From Bacillota bacterium (GTDB taxonomy: Bacteria > Bacillota > Clostridia > Peptostreptococcales > Anaerovoracaceae), in contig JAEEOX010000103.1 of NCBI GenBank assembly GCA_016284485.1, positions 1 through 6,814 of the forward strand: DNA of 6,814 bases, read 5' to 3'. Position numbers and translations under genes: made by a program. The notes beneath the pieces were generated by a model. That model was not told the origin of the DNA. It saw nothing but the letters and a program-made list of their open reading frames with translations, and made no database searches. Shown here piece after piece: positions 1 to 6,245 of the stretch. Numbering within the stretch: the first letter of the stretch is position 1; every line of letters starts with the position of its first letter.

Positions 1-1195
1 CTGAAAGCCCGGAAAAATATACGATGCCCTCTGTACCGGCTGTCTCTTCGTAAGATACGTTGTCCCCTGTTGTATTTGTTCCAGTCAGACTGAAGACCGC
101 CCCTGGAAGCGTGACCGAGGGATCCTTTGAGTCTACTTTTCTGAAGCTGAAATCGAAGGTATAGACTGTGGATTCAGCTTTGGGCATGCCGGGGTCATCA
201 GGGTCATCATATGGAGTCGCACCGCTTACGGATGTGGGGTCATTTGAATAAACCACCTTGACTGTGTTCAGATTTCCTTCAAGATCAAGAGCCGCATCAG
301 TTCCCAGTTTTGCCTCATATCTGACCGTAACTGAAGTTCCTCCGTTTGCAAGTATCCAGTCCGAATCGAAGTCGATGGTCAGAGTCTGTCCAGCCAGACT
401 GACAGTATAGTTTGACCCATCTACCGATGTCCCAGATGCATCTTTTACTACAACCGAATCCTTGTCAAAAGTGAGACCTTCAGCTGCCGTGTCCACAAGC
501 CTGAACACTGCGTCCGAGTAAACAGCCGGGTCATAACTTGGGATCGATGTTGTAACGATATAGGGTACGGTGTCTTCATACGAATAAGATCTGATCCCAT
601 CCTCCGTGTCTTTCGTTACAGTGACTCTTGAGTGCTTTACCTCTGTCCTTCCCCCTGATACAGTCCAGCTTCCGTTGCTGATGTCCAGCGAGCCTGACGT
701 TATGGCAGAATTTGAATCATATCCAACGGAGATGATGGCAGGATTGTAGACATTGCCGCTCACTCCTTTAACAAGGACCAGATACATTCCTGCACTCAGT
801 CCGTCTGCTCTGTAGGTGCAGGCTGTTGACCCGTCCCCGATAGAATGCCCGTCCGATGGGGTCACGTCATTCATTGAAACGCCGGTAACGGCCAGATCTC
901 CGTTCTGGATCTTCAGTGTGACAGACTGAACCTCTCCGAGGGTCGGATGCTCAAGATCCGCGATCGAAACCCCTTCAACAGGTTCATAGCCCTTGAGGCC
1001 CGCAGAAGAATATTCTGCATTTACGATCTTATAAGCCTTCACCGTCGCCCCATGTTCCACATTTGTCAACGTTATCGATGCAGTATCCGCCGATGACGGC
1101 ACCGCAATGCTTTCAGCAGCCGACACGGGGGACACAGCAAGGATAGTTACCGCAGCACAGATCGCTGCTTTGGCCAATAGTTTTTTCAGTTTCAT
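1..1195 (-). CDS. SpaA/SpaH-like isopeptide-forming pilin or surface adhesin, C-terminus outside the window
   Basis: Partial gene: 398 codons are visible, read from an ATG at 1195 towards base 1. An AGGAG Shine-Dalgarno (complement of 1202-1206) lies 6 bases upstream. Residues 1-26 form a Sec signal peptide (MKLKK, a hydrophobic core, then VSA at 24-26). Residues about 28-180 look like a pilin D1 domain (AYKIVN at 54-59). Residues about 187-325 look like a D2 isopeptide domain: Lys195 in VTVTK and Asn318 in YSNDP are the expected partners of an internal Lys-Asn bond, 123 residues apart. A prealbumin-like CnaB domain starts near 345, with FDFSFRKVD (Lys353) and LPGAVFSL (363-370), and runs off the edge. 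The family is secreted, often cross-linked by sortase and attached to peptidoglycan. The LPXTG anchor cannot be seen here. The usual pilin motif (W-x3-V-x-V-Y-P-K) is not evident between D1 and D2, so backbone, minor pilin and single-chain adhesin all remain possible. The fold assignment is fairly secure; the role is inferred. Confidence 0.85.
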   Translation of the reverse strand, partial: MKLKKLLAKAAICAAVTILAVSPVSAAESIAVPSSADTASITLTNVEHGATVKAYKIVNAEYSSAGLKGYEPVEGVSIADLEHPTLGEVQSVTLKIQNGDLAVTGVSMNDVTPSDGHSIGDGSTACTYRADGLSAGMYLVLVKGVSGNVYNPAIISVGYDSNSAITSGSLDISNGSWTVSGGRTEVKHSRVTVTKDTEDGIRSYSYEDTVPYIVTTSIPSYDPAVYSDAVFRLVDTAAEGLTFDKDSVVVKDASGTSVDGSNYTVSLAGQTLTIDFDSDWILANGGTSVTVRYEAKLGTDAALDLEGNLNTVKVVYSNDPTSVSGATPYDDPDDPGMPKAESTVYTFDFSFRKVDSKDPSVTLPGAVFSLTGTNTTGDNVSYEETAGTEGIVYFSGLS

Positions 1196-1233
1196 TTCTC
1201 TCTCCTTTTCCCTTTTGAATTGATTTTATGTAT

Positions 1234-1260
1234 AAAAAAACGGCATGAGACATGCCGTTT
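1234..1260 (-). terminator. Rho-independent terminator of the DHHW lipoprotein gene
   Basis: A perfect 10-bp inverted repeat, AAACGGCATG (1238-1247) and CATGCCGTTT (1251-1260), encloses a 3-base loop. Read on the minus strand, the stem is followed by a run of seven T (complement of 1234-1240), the classic intrinsic terminator layout. It begins 24 bases after the stop codon of the gene ending at 1285 and ends only 38 bases before the start codon of the pilin gene. The other strand has only a short T run after the stem, so the main direction is minus. Confidence 0.88.
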
Positions 1261-1284
1261 AATTATCAGATTTAGTTTTATCTG

Positions 1285-2805
1285 CTATCCTCTGACCACT
1301 GTATCAAGTTTGCCCACAAGATACGATGATCTGGTCATTCCGATGTTATTGACGAATATTACATCATCGATTCCATGTTCAAGCACATAATTGATGACGT
1401 TCACAGAGGTGTACCTGTAGTCCATGACGATGACCTTGTTATAGTGGTCAGCAAGGTAAGGCACGAAGCAGTTGCCGAAAGATTCCTTGACAACAAGACA
1501 TGTGGAATCATCCTGCCTGTCCTCGTTCACCAGTACTCTGAAGTCTCCGTCGCCTTCGATGAAGGAGTTGTACTTGAAGGAGATGTCATAATCGGTGTAG
1601 TCCAGGATAACGTCCTTCTTTACGTCGTTTCCGTTCCCATCCTTTCCTGCCATGTAGACATTGGAAATGGGATAGTACGCCACGAGTTCATCGGGATTTG
1701 CCTGAAGAGCGGCGCTCCTGGTGTCGTAGTAGAACGTCCCAAGGTACTTGCCCATGTCTTTGACCGGTCTTCTGTCGAGAGCGATGGGAAGAAGTCCTTT
1801 TGCGTCACAGAATACTTCGTACGCGTAATATGCTCCCATGCTTGTCCAGTGATGGTCGGTCCTGAAGTAAATGTATTTGTCCCTGTTCTCCATGAGGTGG
1901 TCATAGAGATCCAGATTGATCACGTTGCCATTAAACTTGGAATAAAGGTTGTCCAGAGCCGTCTTCTGATTGGAACCCTTCATCTGATCCCTGTATGCGT
2001 CAGGAACTGTGATACCTGCAGATGTAGGAACGATCATTGAATAGACATTGGCGCTTCCCTTAAGTTTGTCTGCAGTATAGTTTACGATGTCACAGTAATG
2101 AGCAGCCGTGCTGTCCACATAGTCATAAAGCTCGAAAGCTGTGTCGCCGATCAGTGCGATGAATCCGCTGTAGCTGAGATCACCGTTTGCCTCGATGACA
2201 GGATATGTCTTCTCGGGAACAGATACCTCTGTGGTAGTAGTATCGTCTGTTGGCTCTTCGGTATCCTCATTCTCCTCACTGTCTTCAGTCTCCTCTTCCG
2301 GTTCAACTGCAACAGCGCTGTCGAAAGCAGCCTTTATGATCGACTTGGCGTTGTCCTTGTCATCTGTGACGCAGAACGCAAGGAGGTTGCTCTTCCTTTC
2401 AAGGACAGAGTTCTCAGATACCTTGTTGGCTTCTTCAGGATCGTACTTCTCATATGCGTCCGCCAGATCCTTGAAGTAGAGTTCAACGGTCTCCTCAGCA
2501 GAGATCGCAGCTTCTTCATCCTTGAACTCGAAGACTCCGAAGCAGTCTGTGCATGCGCTGCTTGCAATGAAGAAATAGCCTTCTTTGTATTCCGGAATGG
2601 CAAGGAAAGTATCTACTGCATCAACATTGACCTGCTGAAGTTCGCTTTCATAAGTGACGTCTTCGACAAGTGAAGTGGCCAGAGCCACAGTGTCCATGTC
2701 AAAAGGTCCTTTTTCTCCGCCGCATCCGGTGAAGAGAAGCATCAAAGCAATTATAACTGCAACGATGGTCACAAATCTTGATGTGCGTTTTTTCTCAAAA
2801 ACCAT
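1285..2805 (-). CDS. Lipoprotein with DUF4358-like N-terminal part and DHHW (AlgX/SGNH-like) C-terminal part
   Basis: A 506-residue exported lipoprotein. Basic residues (EKKRTSR, 4-10) precede a hydrophobic helix (11-26) and the lipobox FTGC with Cys28, the expected site of lipidation by Lgt. Residues about 36-166 resemble DUF4358: mixed alpha/beta, FGVFEFKDEEAA at 89-100, and a long charged helix at 103-138. Residues 167-200 form an acidic, Thr-rich, low-complexity linker. Residues about 201-506 resemble the DHHW family: VPTSAGI at 259-265, TDHHW at 316-320, and KESFGN at 440-445. By comparison with AlgX/AlgJ-type SGNH proteins, Asp317, His319 and Ser442 could form a catalytic triad for moving or removing acyl groups on an extracellular polymer; this is inference. 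DHHW genes often lie near MBOAT acyltransferases, but none is in this window. The in-frame TTG at 2841 lacks a good ribosome site and would add 12 residues before the signal sequence, so ATG 2805 is preferred. Confidence 0.85.
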   Translation of the reverse strand: MVFEKKRTSRFVTIVAVIIALMLLFTGCGGEKGPFDMDTVALATSLVEDVTYESELQQVNVDAVDTFLAIPEYKEGYFFIASSACTDCFGVFEFKDEEAAISAEETVELYFKDLADAYEKYDPEEANKVSENSVLERKSNLLAFCVTDDKDNAKSIIKAAFDSAVAVEPEEETEDSEENEDTEEPTDDTTTTEVSVPEKTYPVIEANGDLSYSGFIALIGDTAFELYDYVDSTAAHYCDIVNYTADKLKGSANVYSMIVPTSAGITVPDAYRDQMKGSNQKTALDNLYSKFNGNVINLDLYDHLMENRDKYIYFRTDHHWTSMGAYYAYEVFCDAKGLLPIALDRRPVKDMGKYLGTFYYDTRSAALQANPDELVAYYPISNVYMAGKDGNGNDVKKDVILDYTDYDISFKYNSFIEGDGDFRVLVNEDRQDDSTCLVVKESFGNCFVPYLADHYNKVIVMDYRYTSVNVINYVLEHGIDDVIFVNNIGMTRSSYLVGKLDTVVRG

Positions 2806-2815
2806 TGGTGTTATT

Positions 2816-2821
2816 CCCTTT
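2816..2821 (-). promoter_or_regulatory. Shine-Dalgarno supporting ATG 2805 of the lipoprotein gene
   Basis: AAAGGG on the minus strand lies 10 bases before ATG 2805. It lies within the longer reading frame that could start at TTG 2841, and it supports the shorter protein, which begins directly with a normal lipoprotein signal peptide. Confidence 0.6.
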
Positions 2822-2846
2822 CTTGAGCAGATTGAAATCAAATCAG

Positions 2847-2875
2847 ATTATACATTACCATATTCGTTTTGTTTT
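2847..2875 (-). promoter_or_regulatory. Probable sigma-A promoter of the lipoprotein gene
   Basis: The minus strand carries a perfect TATAAT (complement of 2847-2852), 41 bases upstream of ATG 2805. A 17-base spacer would place the -35 at AAAACA (complement of 2870-2875), which keeps only the ACA half of the consensus. The -10 is persuasive and the -35 weak. The surroundings are AT-rich, as expected for a divergent promoter region. Confidence 0.5.
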
Positions 2876-2897
2876 GTCATTGTTTTATTCCAACAAG

Positions 2898-2926
2898 TGG
2901 ACAAAAAACTTAAAAAATGATAGGAT
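2898..2926 (+). promoter_or_regulatory. Probable sigma-A promoter of lgt-ychF
   Basis: TGGACA (2898-2903, five of six consensus bases) and TAGGAT (2921-2926, four of six) are separated by exactly 17 bases. Transcription would start near 2933, giving a leader of about 25 bases that contains the lgt ribosome site AAAGGAG (2943-2949). It sits back to back with the minus-strand promoter at 2847-2875. Confidence 0.55.
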
Positions 2927-2958
2927 AACTGGTAATGATATGAAAGGAGATCAACATC

Positions 2959-3741
2959 ATGGTTTCTCCGGGAAGAGTATGCTTCACGGTTTTTGGAATA
3001 GATATAATGTGGTACGGCGTTCTCATCGGATTCGCCTTTATTCTGGCCACCCTCATAAACTACAGACGGGCGCCTAAATTCGGTCTGAAGCCAGACACAT
3101 TTCTCGACGTCATAATCTGGCTGATCCCCTCTGCTCTTGTGGGCGCCAGACTCTATTACGTCATATTCAACTGGTCATATTATCAGAACAATCTGGCTGA
3201 GATAATCAACACCAGAAACGGCGGTCTCGCCATCCACGGCGGCATCATTCTGGGTATAATCGCAGTATATTTCGTGGCCAGACACGACAAGGAAAGTTTC
3301 CCCGACATCCTGGATGTTCTCGCTCCCGTACTGGCTCTCGGACAGGCCATCGGAAGATGGGGCAACTTCTTCAACGAGGAAGCTCACGGAACAGAGACTG
3401 ACCTTCCCTGGGCTCAGATCATAGACGGAAAAGGATATCATCCCACCTTCCTCTACGAATCCATCTGGTGCTTCCTGTTGTTCGTATTCCTCATCTGGTT
3501 CTCCAACCACAAAAGGACCTTCAAGGGACAGATAATCTGCCTGTACTTCATGCTTTATTCCTTCGAAAGATTTTTCGTGGAAGGTCTCAGGACCGACAGT
3601 CTGATGATCGGACCTCTGAGGCAGGCTCAGGTGATAAGCATCGTCCTCTTTATAGGAGCCTTTATCCTCTACCGTATTTTGCGCAAAAAACTTCCGCTGG
3701 ACAACAAAGCTGCGGAATCAGAATTGACATATAAGGAGTGA
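2959..3741 (+). CDS. lgt: Phosphatidylglycerol--prolipoprotein diacylglyceryl transferase
   Basis: A 260-residue polytopic inner-membrane enzyme of normal family length. Lgt moves the diacylglyceryl group of phosphatidylglycerol onto the lipobox cysteine of prolipoproteins, the first step of lipoprotein maturation. Diagnostic sequence includes WYG at 18-20, GARLYYVIF at 62-70, GGLAIHGG at 88-95 with the conserved His93, the Lgt signature GRWGNFFNEEAHG at 132-144 (Arg133, Asn136, Asn139, Glu140), HPTFLYES at 161-168, and ERFFVEGLRTDSL at 203-215 with the late conserved arginine. About seven hydrophobic segments are visible. AAAGGAG (2943-2949) lies 9 bases before the ATG. It heads a two-gene unit with ychF and is divergent from a lipoprotein gene whose product would be a substrate. 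No key residue is missing. Confidence 0.97.
   Translation: MVSPGRVCFTVFGIDIMWYGVLIGFAFILATLINYRRAPKFGLKPDTFLDVIIWLIPSALVGARLYYVIFNWSYYQNNLAEIINTRNGGLAIHGGIILGIIAVYFVARHDKESFPDILDVLAPVLALGQAIGRWGNFFNEEAHGTETDLPWAQIIDGKGYHPTFLYESIWCFLLFVFLIWFSNHKRTFKGQIICLYFMLYSFERFFVEGLRTDSLMIGPLRQAQVISIVLFIGAFILYRILRKKLPLDNKAAESELTYKE
3733..3738 (+). promoter_or_regulatory. ychF Shine-Dalgarno at the end of lgt
   Basis: AAGGAG lies inside the last lgt codons, next to the TGA at 3739-3741, and 8 bases before ATG 3747. It decides the ychF start: the in-frame GTG at 3738 would overlap this site and is therefore unlikely. The arrangement suggests translational coupling of ychF to lgt. Confidence 0.8.
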
Positions 3742-3746
3742 TCAAT

Positions 3747-4841
3747 ATGAAACTCGGAATCGTAGGATTGCCTAACGTCGGCAAGAGCACACTGTTCAAC
3801 GCCATCACAAAGGCCGGCGCCGAAGCCGCCAATTACCCATTCTGCACCATCGAACCCAACGTGGGAATGGTCACTGTCCCTGATGTGAGGGTGACCAAGC
3901 TCCACGAGGTCTACAATTCCAAAAAGACCACCTATGCGACCATTGGTTTCTGCGACATCGCAGGTCTGGTAAAGGGCGCATCCAAGGGCGAAGGTCTGGG
4001 CAATAAGTTCCTGGGTCACATCCGTGAGGTGGATGCCATTGTCCACGTTGTCAGATGTTTTGAGGACGATAACATCGTCCACGTCGAAGGCAAGATCGAC
4101 CCCAGAAACGACATAGAGACCATCGACACAGAGCTTCTTTTAAGCGACATGGAGATTCTGGAAAGAAGGATCGCCAAGACCGAGAAGCAGGCCAAATATG
4201 ACAAGTCTGCCACCTGGGAGGCCGAACTGTTAAAGAGAGTCTACGATCAGCTGGCCGAGGGCACCAATGCGAGAGCAATGGATTTCGATGAGGAAGAAAC
4301 TGAATTCATCAAAGAAGTCGGTCTCCTCTCCTACAAGCCTATCATATATGTCGCCAACGTAGATGAGTCCGGAGTAACAGATGCAGACTCAAATCCTTAC
4401 GTTCAGATCGTCCGCGACATCGCCGAATCAGAAGGATCCCAGTGTGTTGTGATCTGCGCTGAGATAGAGGCAGAAGTTGCAGACTTCGACGATGATGAGA
4501 AGGCAATGTTCCTTGAAGAGATGGGTATTGAGGAATCCGGACTTGATCAGCTGGTGAAGTCCTCATACAAGCTGCTGGATCTCATTTCCTTCCTCACCGC
4601 AGGTGAAGATGAAGCCAGGGCCTGGACCATCAAGAACGGTACCAAAGCACCTCAGGCTGCAGGCAAGATCCACACCGATTTCGAGAGAGGTTTCATAAGA
4701 GCCGAGACCATAGCCTATGACAAGTTCGCAGAAGTCGGATTCTCAATGGCAAAGGCCAAGGAAGCCGGTCTCCTCCGTTCTGAAGGCAAGGAATATGTCA
4801 TGAAGGACGGAGACATAGTGAACTTCCTGTTCAACGTATGA
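3747..4841 (+). CDS. ychF: Redox-regulated ribosome-associated P-loop ATPase YchF (OLA1 family)
   Basis: A 364-residue cytosolic protein, the normal length for the Obg-related YchF/OLA1 family, which binds ribosomes and hydrolyses ATP rather than GTP. The Walker A/G1 motif GLPNVGKS is at 7-14, the G3 motif DIAG at 70-73 runs into the family hallmark KGASKGEGLGNKFL (76-89), and the altered G4 motif NVDE at 204-207 replaces NKxD, the change associated with ATP preference. A charged helical (coiled-coil) insertion follows at about 130-190. The TGS domain fills about 280-364, with the strongly conserved stretch GEDEARAWTI, KAPQAAGKIH and FERGFIRAE. It starts 5 bases after the lgt stop and should share its transcript. 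The family is linked to translation and stress responses; a specific role here cannot be read from sequence. Confidence 0.97.
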   Translation: MKLGIVGLPNVGKSTLFNAITKAGAEAANYPFCTIEPNVGMVTVPDVRVTKLHEVYNSKKTTYATIGFCDIAGLVKGASKGEGLGNKFLGHIREVDAIVHVVRCFEDDNIVHVEGKIDPRNDIETIDTELLLSDMEILERRIAKTEKQAKYDKSATWEAELLKRVYDQLAEGTNARAMDFDEEETEFIKEVGLLSYKPIIYVANVDESGVTDADSNPYVQIVRDIAESEGSQCVVICAEIEAEVADFDDDEKAMFLEEMGIEESGLDQLVKSSYKLLDLISFLTAGEDEARAWTIKNGTKAPQAAGKIHTDFERGFIRAETIAYDKFAEVGFSMAKAKEAGLLRSEGKEYVMKDGDIVNFLFNV

Positions 4842-4862
4842 TCAGACCTATAAAAGGTATTT

Positions 4863-4890
4863 AAAAGGGGCCCTGAGGCCCCTCTTTTAT
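4863..4890. terminator. Bidirectional rho-independent terminator between ychF and the pantothenate kinase gene
   Basis: AGGGGCC (4866-4872) pairs with GGCCCCT (4877-4883) around a CTGA loop. The stem is flanked by AAAA (4863-4866) on one side and TTTT (4885-4888) on the other, so it has a T run in both directions. The genes converge: ychF stops at 4841 and the minus-strand kinase gene stops at 4895, so one hairpin can end both transcripts. Confidence 0.88.
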
Positions 4891-4894
4891 TGCT

Positions 4895-5737
4895 CTATTT
4901 GATCTCTCTCAGACTTCCGTCCCTGGCCAGCGCCGTTCCGATGGCAGTTCCGTACTCTCCTTCTTCAGGGATGATGAAGTTGCAGTCCGGGAAAAGGACG
5001 TTCACCGCATCAACCACTCTGGTACACTCTTCCATATTGGTGAGAGCTCCTATCATCACGATATCTTTGATGCCGATCCCGTTAGCGATAAGTGCAGCCG
5101 TCTGGAATATATCCTCCAGCACCATGTGAATGATACCCGCCGCCTTATCCTCCTGAGTTGCTCTGGATGAGGACTTGCCGAAGCTGGCCGCTGTAGTATC
5201 CTCTCTCAGACCGGGCAGTTTCTCTTTGGAAATGTCACCGACCTGAAGATCTATGCGTTTGATGTCTCCCTGCTGGGCCATCTCTGCGATCCTGTCTATC
5301 TCGTTGGTGTTAAGGATATACTTGGAAAGCCCCAGTATGGTACCTCCTCCGATACCGATACCACCGATATGCTTGGGGACTCCGTCCTCTACACATACGT
5401 ATGACGTTCCGGTTCCCATGCTGACCACCATGAATCGGTCTTTTCCCTCTGCGAAGTAAGATCCTCCCAGACCGTTTGCGGTAAATTCATCCACCTTATA
5501 TGTCGGAAGTCCGTAGATCGGTCTTTCAATGCCTGAAGCCCCCACTCCGGACAGATTCACCTTGCTGATCTCACTGAGATCCAGCATGTTGTCATAAAGG
5601 AATTTACCGAACGCTCCGAATATGGAAGCCACCGGATTGTTGGAGGATATCTGCACCGGTTTTAGCATCTCTGATCTCCTGAACCCTACGATCTTTGTGG
5701 TGCTTCCTCCTATGTCTATGCCTACTGTGATACCCAT
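4895..5737 (-). CDS. coaW: Type II pantothenate kinase (CoaW/Fumble family)
   Basis: A 280-residue cytosolic ASKHA-fold kinase expected to phosphorylate pantothenate with ATP, the first step of coenzyme A synthesis. Visible motifs are the N-terminal phosphate loop GIDIGGSTTKIVG (6-18), GASG (66-69), VDEF at 82-85 with Glu84 in the position of the catalytic glutamate of the Staphylococcus aureus enzyme, SMGTGTS (106-112), the type II signature GGIGIGGGTILGLS (125-138), and a C-terminal GEYGTAIGTALA helix. Length fits the bacterial type II group. Type II enzymes are known to escape CoA feedback inhibition in S. aureus; whether this one does is inference. AAAGGG lies 7 bases before ATG 5737. No other CoA gene is nearby, and it appears to be a single-gene unit with its own promoter and a shared terminator. 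An activator ATPase of the BadF/BcrA type also has this fold but is less likely given the GGGTILGLS block. Confidence 0.88.
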   Translation of the reverse strand: MGITVGIDIGGSTTKIVGFRRSEMLKPVQISSNNPVASIFGAFGKFLYDNMLDLSEISKVNLSGVGASGIERPIYGLPTYKVDEFTANGLGGSYFAEGKDRFMVVSMGTGTSYVCVEDGVPKHIGGIGIGGGTILGLSKYILNTNEIDRIAEMAQQGDIKRIDLQVGDISKEKLPGLREDTTAASFGKSSSRATQEDKAAGIIHMVLEDIFQTAALIANGIGIKDIVMIGALTNMEECTRVVDAVNVLFPDCNFIIPEEGEYGTAIGTALARDGSLREIK

Positions 5738-5796
5738 TTCAAGGCCCTTTCGTTTTAATATAGTTCTTTACAGGAATTGCTTCCCATACAGGCGAT

Positions 5797-5825
5797 ATAT
5801 TATCACGAAAGAGTTTTTTTGTAAA
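5797..5825 (-). promoter_or_regulatory. Probable sigma-A promoter of the pantothenate kinase gene
   Basis: On the minus strand, TTTACA (complement of 5820-5825, five of six consensus bases) is followed by 17 bases and TAATAT (complement of 5797-5802). The bases just before the -10 are TGA, giving an extended -10 (TGN). The predicted leader is about 50 bases, and no riboswitch-like fold was recognised in it. Confidence 0.65.
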
Positions 5826-5851
5826 CATAAGCAGTATCACTGACCTCCGAT

Positions 5852-5868
5852 CATCCATATCATGGATG
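5852..5868. repeat. Perfect 7-bp inverted repeat after the small membrane-protein cluster
   Basis: CATCCAT (5852-5858) and ATGGATG (5862-5868) enclose a 3-base spacer. It begins 8 bases past the stop codon of the gene at 5877-6245 and could fold at the end of that transcript. No T run follows on either strand, so it is not a convincing intrinsic terminator. It could instead be a protein-binding site upstream of the kinase promoter, or chance. Confidence 0.4.
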
Positions 5869-5876
5869 CATTTATA

Positions 5877-6245
5877 TCATTCTGAGCCCTGAGCAGAATA
5901 CTCATCAGAATAGCTGCTGCCAGTGTCATAATAAGGTTCTTCACGTTTTAACTCCCTGGTTATCCGTATTGTATTATCATCACTGCTCCACGCAGGTACC
6001 ACAATTTTGCTGAATGTCAGTTCCACCTTGCCGTCACGTATTTCAGCAGACACATTGGGTATCCTGTCAAGTTCCTGTTCAAGGCTCTCAGGACCGTTCA
6101 GACCTGCATCAAGCCCCAGTTCATAATCCGATATCAGCCTTTCACAGGCCGATAGCTCCAGATAAAGATTCTCGCTTAAGGCGAACTGGATCACGAAAAG
6201 CGACAGTATAATGACAGAAGCCACAGAAGTTATCAGTTCATGCAT
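5877..6245 (-). CDS. Small single-pass membrane protein, unknown, possibly TadE- or pseudopilin-like
   Basis: 122 residues. A short N-terminus (MHELITSV) leads into one hydrophobic helix (about 4-24), then a polar domain of about 75 residues with a predicted helix (NLYLELSACERLIS, 26-39) and beta-rich stretches (SAEIRDGKVELTFSKIVV and NTIRITRELKRE), ending in a Tyr/Ser/acidic tail. The N-terminal helix without a cleavable signal, followed by a compact extracytoplasmic domain, is the layout of pseudopilins and TadE-like proteins, but no prepilin cleavage motif (G followed by F and E at +5) is seen and I do not recognise the family. AGGAGG lies 7 bases before ATG 6245, inside the previous gene, which it overlaps by 13 bases. 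It is the last gene of the minus-strand series. Reading frame and coupling are well supported; function is not. Confidence 0.75.
   Translation of the reverse strand: MHELITSVASVIILSLFVIQFALSENLYLELSACERLISDYELGLDAGLNGPESLEQELDRIPNVSAEIRDGKVELTFSKIVVPAWSSDDNTIRITRELKREEPYYDTGSSYSDEYSAQGSE

Noticed and set aside
1375..2040. 221-codon open frame on the plus strand inside the lipoprotein gene
   Set aside because: It lies antisense to a gene with clear signal peptide, lipobox and DHHW motif; its product has no recognisable motif and it has no promoter or ribosome site.
2098..2673. 191-codon open frame on the plus strand
   Set aside because: Same explanation: antisense to the DUF4358-like half, with a composition that mirrors the acidic linker codons.
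2806..2841. Longer lipoprotein start at TTG 2841
   Set aside because: It adds 12 residues ahead of a normal signal peptide, contains the Shine-Dalgarno of ATG 2805, and starts within about 6 bases of the predicted -10 box.
3175..3510. Open frames of 63 and 111 codons on the minus strand within lgt
   Set aside because: They are antisense to strongly conserved lgt coding sequence and show no features of their own.
3738..3746. ychF start at GTG 3738
   Set aside because: The GTG overlaps the AAGGAG ribosome site itself; ATG 3747 has ideal spacing and gives the normal YchF N-terminus.
4016..4566. Minus-strand frames of 65-75 codons within ychF
   Set aside because: Arg/Ser/Pro-rich products typical of antisense translation of a conserved gene; no start signals.
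5738..5796. Riboswitch or T-box in the leader of the kinase gene
   Set aside because: The leader is only about 50 bases, with no conserved aptamer sequence or terminator/antiterminator pair visible.
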